Source: a bacterium (lineage in GTDB: Bacteria; Chlamydiota; Chlamydiia; Chlamydiales; FEN-1388). From it: 6,885 bases of DNA. The translations under genes and the position numbers were made by a program. The notes below the pieces were generated by a model that saw nothing but the letters and a program-made list of their open reading frames with translations, was not told the DNA's origin and did not search any database. Shown here one piece after another: positions 5,282-6,885 of this stretch (its first letter is position 1; each line of letters opens with the position of its first letter). Location of the stretch: assembly GCA_021811115.1 (NCBI GenBank), contig JAJZPP010000032.1, positions 1-6,885 on the forward strand, read 5' to 3'.

Positions 5282-5989
5282 ATGCCACTTTACTTACTTC
5301 CCAATGTCTTTGCTGACGACCAACCGACCCACCTCCTCCTTCCAGAGGGGCTCAACTCACTTGTGGCAACCCTTGATGGGTTGATCGCTGAGAGTGAGCG
5401 GACCGGGCGACGGTACCTGATGAAGCTCTTGGAAAAGGCTCCCTTAGCTCGCCAGATGCCTATCTATTTACTCAATGAGCATTCAAAACAGGATGACTAT
5501 AAAGCGCTGTCGGACCTCATCTCGTCAGGTAAAACATTCGGCCTCATCAGCGATGCGGGCATGCCCGGTATTGCCGATCCTGGCAGTCGCCTGGTGAAAC
5601 TCCTGCGGAAGATGGGTTGTAGCCAGATCAGGGCGATCCCAGGCCCCTCGTCAGTTATTCTAGCGCTCATCAGCTCAGGTCTTGTCTCCACGCCATTTAC
5701 CTTCCATGGGTATGCTCCAAAAGAGCCTGATCAGCGCAAAAAGCTGCTCAAGCGCATCGAGAGAGAAGAGGGGACCCACATTTTCATCGAGGCTCCCTAT
5801 CGAAATCGCGTCCTCTTTTCTGATTGCCTGGCGACGCTTTCACCGTCAACACGCCTGTGCCTGGCCGCCAATATGACCTTGAAGGATGAGTGGGTTTTGG
5901 TACGCACGATTCAGGCGTGGAAAACAGCGCCACAACCGGAGATCCATAAGGTTCCGATAGTCTTTTTGATTCAGCCCCTCTTCGGATGA
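5282..5989 (+). CDS. rsmI: Short RsmI-type SAM-dependent methyltransferase (tetrapyrrole-methylase fold)
   Basis: 235 aa from ATG 5282, with AAGAG 6 bases upstream. Classical RsmI 2'-O-methylates C1402 of 16S rRNA. The family signatures are present: LYLLPN at the N-terminus, DGLIAESERTGRRYL in place of the usual AEDTR-type segment, S90-DAGMPGIADPG101 for the SAM-binding loop, and A118-IPGPSS124. It is about 50 residues shorter than E. coli RsmI, lacking the C-terminal domain. It matches the short form I associate with Chlamydiae and Bacteroidetes, whose exact substrate is less certain. If the fic cassette and MITE are removed, it would follow holA with only the micro-ORF and 31 bases between them. 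Its stop overlaps the convergent gene by 19 bp, and no clear terminator separates the two. Confidence 0.85.
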   Translation: MPLYLLPNVFADDQPTHLLLPEGLNSLVATLDGLIAESERTGRRYLMKLLEKAPLARQMPIYLLNEHSKQDDYKALSDLISSGKTFGLISDAGMPGIADPGSRLVKLLRKMGCSQIRAIPGPSSVILALISSGLVSTPFTFHGYAPKEPDQRKKLLKRIEREEGTHIFIEAPYRNRVLFSDCLATLSPSTRLCLAANMTLKDEWVLVRTIQAWKTAPQPEIHKVPIVFLIQPLFG

Positions 5990-6825
5990 CGGCTTTTGGT
6001 GGCATGTCTTGCAGAGGGTTGTCGATGGGCTTTTGGCGCCTCTTTTCGAGCCGCCTTCGCTTCCGTTTTATGCTCCATGATCCTTCTGATGGCCTTTTTC
6101 GGTGAGATTTCCCCTTTTCTGAGTGTGGGTTTCTTGGCCGCTTCGCTTTGAATAAGGTCGATTGCTGCTATGGCCGCTTGGTTCAACTTTCTCACATTGA
6201 GGAACTCTTTGACAGCGGTTGTCAATTTTGAGACCTGTTGGAACATGTCGTATAGGCGCAGGGAGGCGGAAAGAGGAGGTTTGCCTGCTTCATAGAGCGT
6301 AATGGCCACTTCAGGCAGAATCCGTTCTGCGACTGTGGGAACGACCTGCTTGAGCGCCTCTACAGCCACCGTTTGAACCACTTTCTCTTTTTTCCCTTTC
6401 ACGCCCTTTGTCGCTACTTCGAGCCCAAGGGCCGTCTCTTCGAGTGCAGCAGAACCTCCTGCCGTTTCGGTCACCTGTTCTTTCACGAACTGTCTTACCG
6501 TACTGATCAAGAGCGTACCTGTCTGCGCAGCCGCCTTATGCTCTGGGCTTATTTGCATCTTTTGGATTTTTTCTTTCGATACAGGGGTTGTGAGGTAATC
6601 GTAGACGGCTCGAGCCGCTTTCCCTCCTCCTGTCGCGACAGCCGTTATCCCTCCGACCACAGGTCCTCCGACGACAGTGGCCACAACCGGCATGATGTCT
6701 ACGGCCACTTTGATAATCTTGCCCACTTCATCTCTATACTCCCGAACCGTGGCCGTAAATCCTTGTTCAGGATTGGGAAAAATAAGTTGAGTTAGTTTGG
6801 ACGCTAAATCTCCAAAATAGTTCAC
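5971..6825 (-). CDS. Hypothetical protein with Gly-rich hydrophobic segment and basic C-terminal tail
   Basis: 284 aa if it starts at the GTG whose first base is 6825, which has GGAGGA just upstream. A TTG at 6852 is an alternative, and the frame stays open to the window edge. Residues ~40-68 are hydrophobic and glycine-rich (VAVDIMPVVATVVGG, then GGITAVATGGG), perhaps a hairpin-like membrane or packing segment. Helical, Ala/Val/Lys-rich sequence follows (QTVAVEALKQVVPTVAERIL). The last ~45 residues are strongly basic (HKTEAKAARKEAPKAHRQPS, ending RHPKRG), which could bind nucleic acid or anionic membrane. There is no cleavable signal peptide. I do not recognise the family. The tail recalls chlamydial histone-like proteins only in composition. 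The gene converges on rsmI with a 19-bp overlap of the 3' ends. Confidence 0.72.
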   Translation of the reverse strand: MNYFGDLASKLTQLIFPNPEQGFTATVREYRDEVGKIIKVAVDIMPVVATVVGGPVVGGITAVATGGGKAARAVYDYLTTPVSKEKIQKMQISPEHKAAAQTGTLLISTVRQFVKEQVTETAGGSAALEETALGLEVATKGVKGKKEKVVQTVAVEALKQVVPTVAERILPEVAITLYEAGKPPLSASLRLYDMFQQVSKLTTAVKEFLNVRKLNQAAIAAIDLIQSEAAKKPTLRKGEISPKKAIRRIMEHKTEAKAARKEAPKAHRQPSARHATKSRHPKRG

Positions 6826-6885
6826 ACATCCTCCACCCTTGTTTTTTCGCAACTGCTCATAAAGTTGAGGTAGCCAGCGGATTCG
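6822..6885 (-). CDS. Possible 3' end of an upstream minus-strand gene (partial)
   Basis: On the minus strand one frame is open from the window edge and ends at a TGA (6824-6822) that overlaps the GTG start of the next gene as GTGA. The visible end reads ESAGYLNFMSSCEKTRVEDV. It is too short to identify. It is supported mainly by the same GTGA junction being used twice on the plus strand of this window. Confidence 0.35.
   Translation of the reverse strand, partial: ESAGYLNFMSSCEKTRVEDV
6829..6834 (-). promoter_or_regulatory. Shine-Dalgarno GGAGGA before the minus-strand hypothetical gene
   Basis: On the minus strand GGAGGA precedes GTG 6825 with only three bases between, or four counting from GGAGG. 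This is short but workable spacing. It is the main reason for choosing GTG 6825 over TTG 6852. Confidence 0.5.

Noticed and set aside
6373..6795. 140-codon plus-strand frame opposite the basic-tailed protein
   Set aside because: The translation is rich in Cys, Arg, Ser and Phe without domain character, and it is fully antisense to a better-supported gene.
5971..6825. Chlamydial histone-like HctB as the minus-strand gene
   Set aside because: Only the C-terminal ~45 residues are Lys/Arg/Ala-rich. The rest is hydrophobic or helical and lacks the long basic pentamer-type repeats of Hc2.

Overview
The window looks like bacterial chromosome of mid GC content. It probably comes from a Chlamydiae-lineage (environmental chlamydia-like) organism, although the sequence alone does not prove this. 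The main hint is holA followed, once an insertion is subtracted, by a short (~235 aa) RsmI-type methylase. From memory this pairing resembles the chlamydial CT047-CT048 neighbourhood, and the short methylase form is also common in Bacteroidetes.

Layout, plus strand. (1) The 3' part of an unrecognised gene (1-608). (2) A 519-aa fusion of a GNAT acetyltransferase and a NeuB-type nonulosonate synthase with a C-terminal SAF domain (634-2193). (3) A Nudix protein resembling the NUDT22/NUDX9 type (2190-2846). (4) holA, the DNA polymerase III delta subunit (2843-3784). Genes 2, 3 and 4 are joined by 4-base GTGA stop/start overlaps, so two apparent sugar-metabolism genes are translationally coupled to a replication gene.

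The most interesting part is 3780-5281. After the holA stop there is a 118-bp element (3789-3906) with inverted ends and a 9-bp target duplication, which looks like a MITE. An 88-bp sequence follows (3911-3998), then a complete class II fic gene (4023-5225), then a second copy of the 88-bp sequence (5191-5278), then the methylase gene rsmI (5282-5989). The two repeats are exactly 1280 bp apart, match at 81 of 88 positions, and share an uninterrupted 37-bp identical core. The left copy keeps the holA junction and the right copy keeps the rsmI junction. This is the pattern expected if a ~1.28-kb circle or cassette carrying fic integrated at a pre-existing holA/rsmI intergenic site. Each repeat starts exactly at the ATG of a 19-codon ORF (MRTLAIFTDANKxGRYFRF). 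Its three single-base differences are silent in that frame but amino-acid-changing in the overlapping Fic frame. Removing the MITE puts this small ORF directly on the holA stop (TGATG). The end of the ORF lies inside a small hairpin followed by five Ts, with an overlapping alternative hairpin, so it may be a leader peptide/attenuator or a real microprotein.

Minus strand. A 284-aa protein of unknown function (5971-6825) converges on rsmI with a 19-bp tail-to-tail overlap. It has a Gly-rich hydrophobic stretch near its N-terminus and a strongly basic C-terminal tail. It may itself be GTGA-coupled to an upstream gene of which only the last ~20 codons lie in the window (6822-6885). No tRNA, rRNA, CRISPR array or full-size transposase gene was seen, and no stretch over 300 bp lacks a gene.
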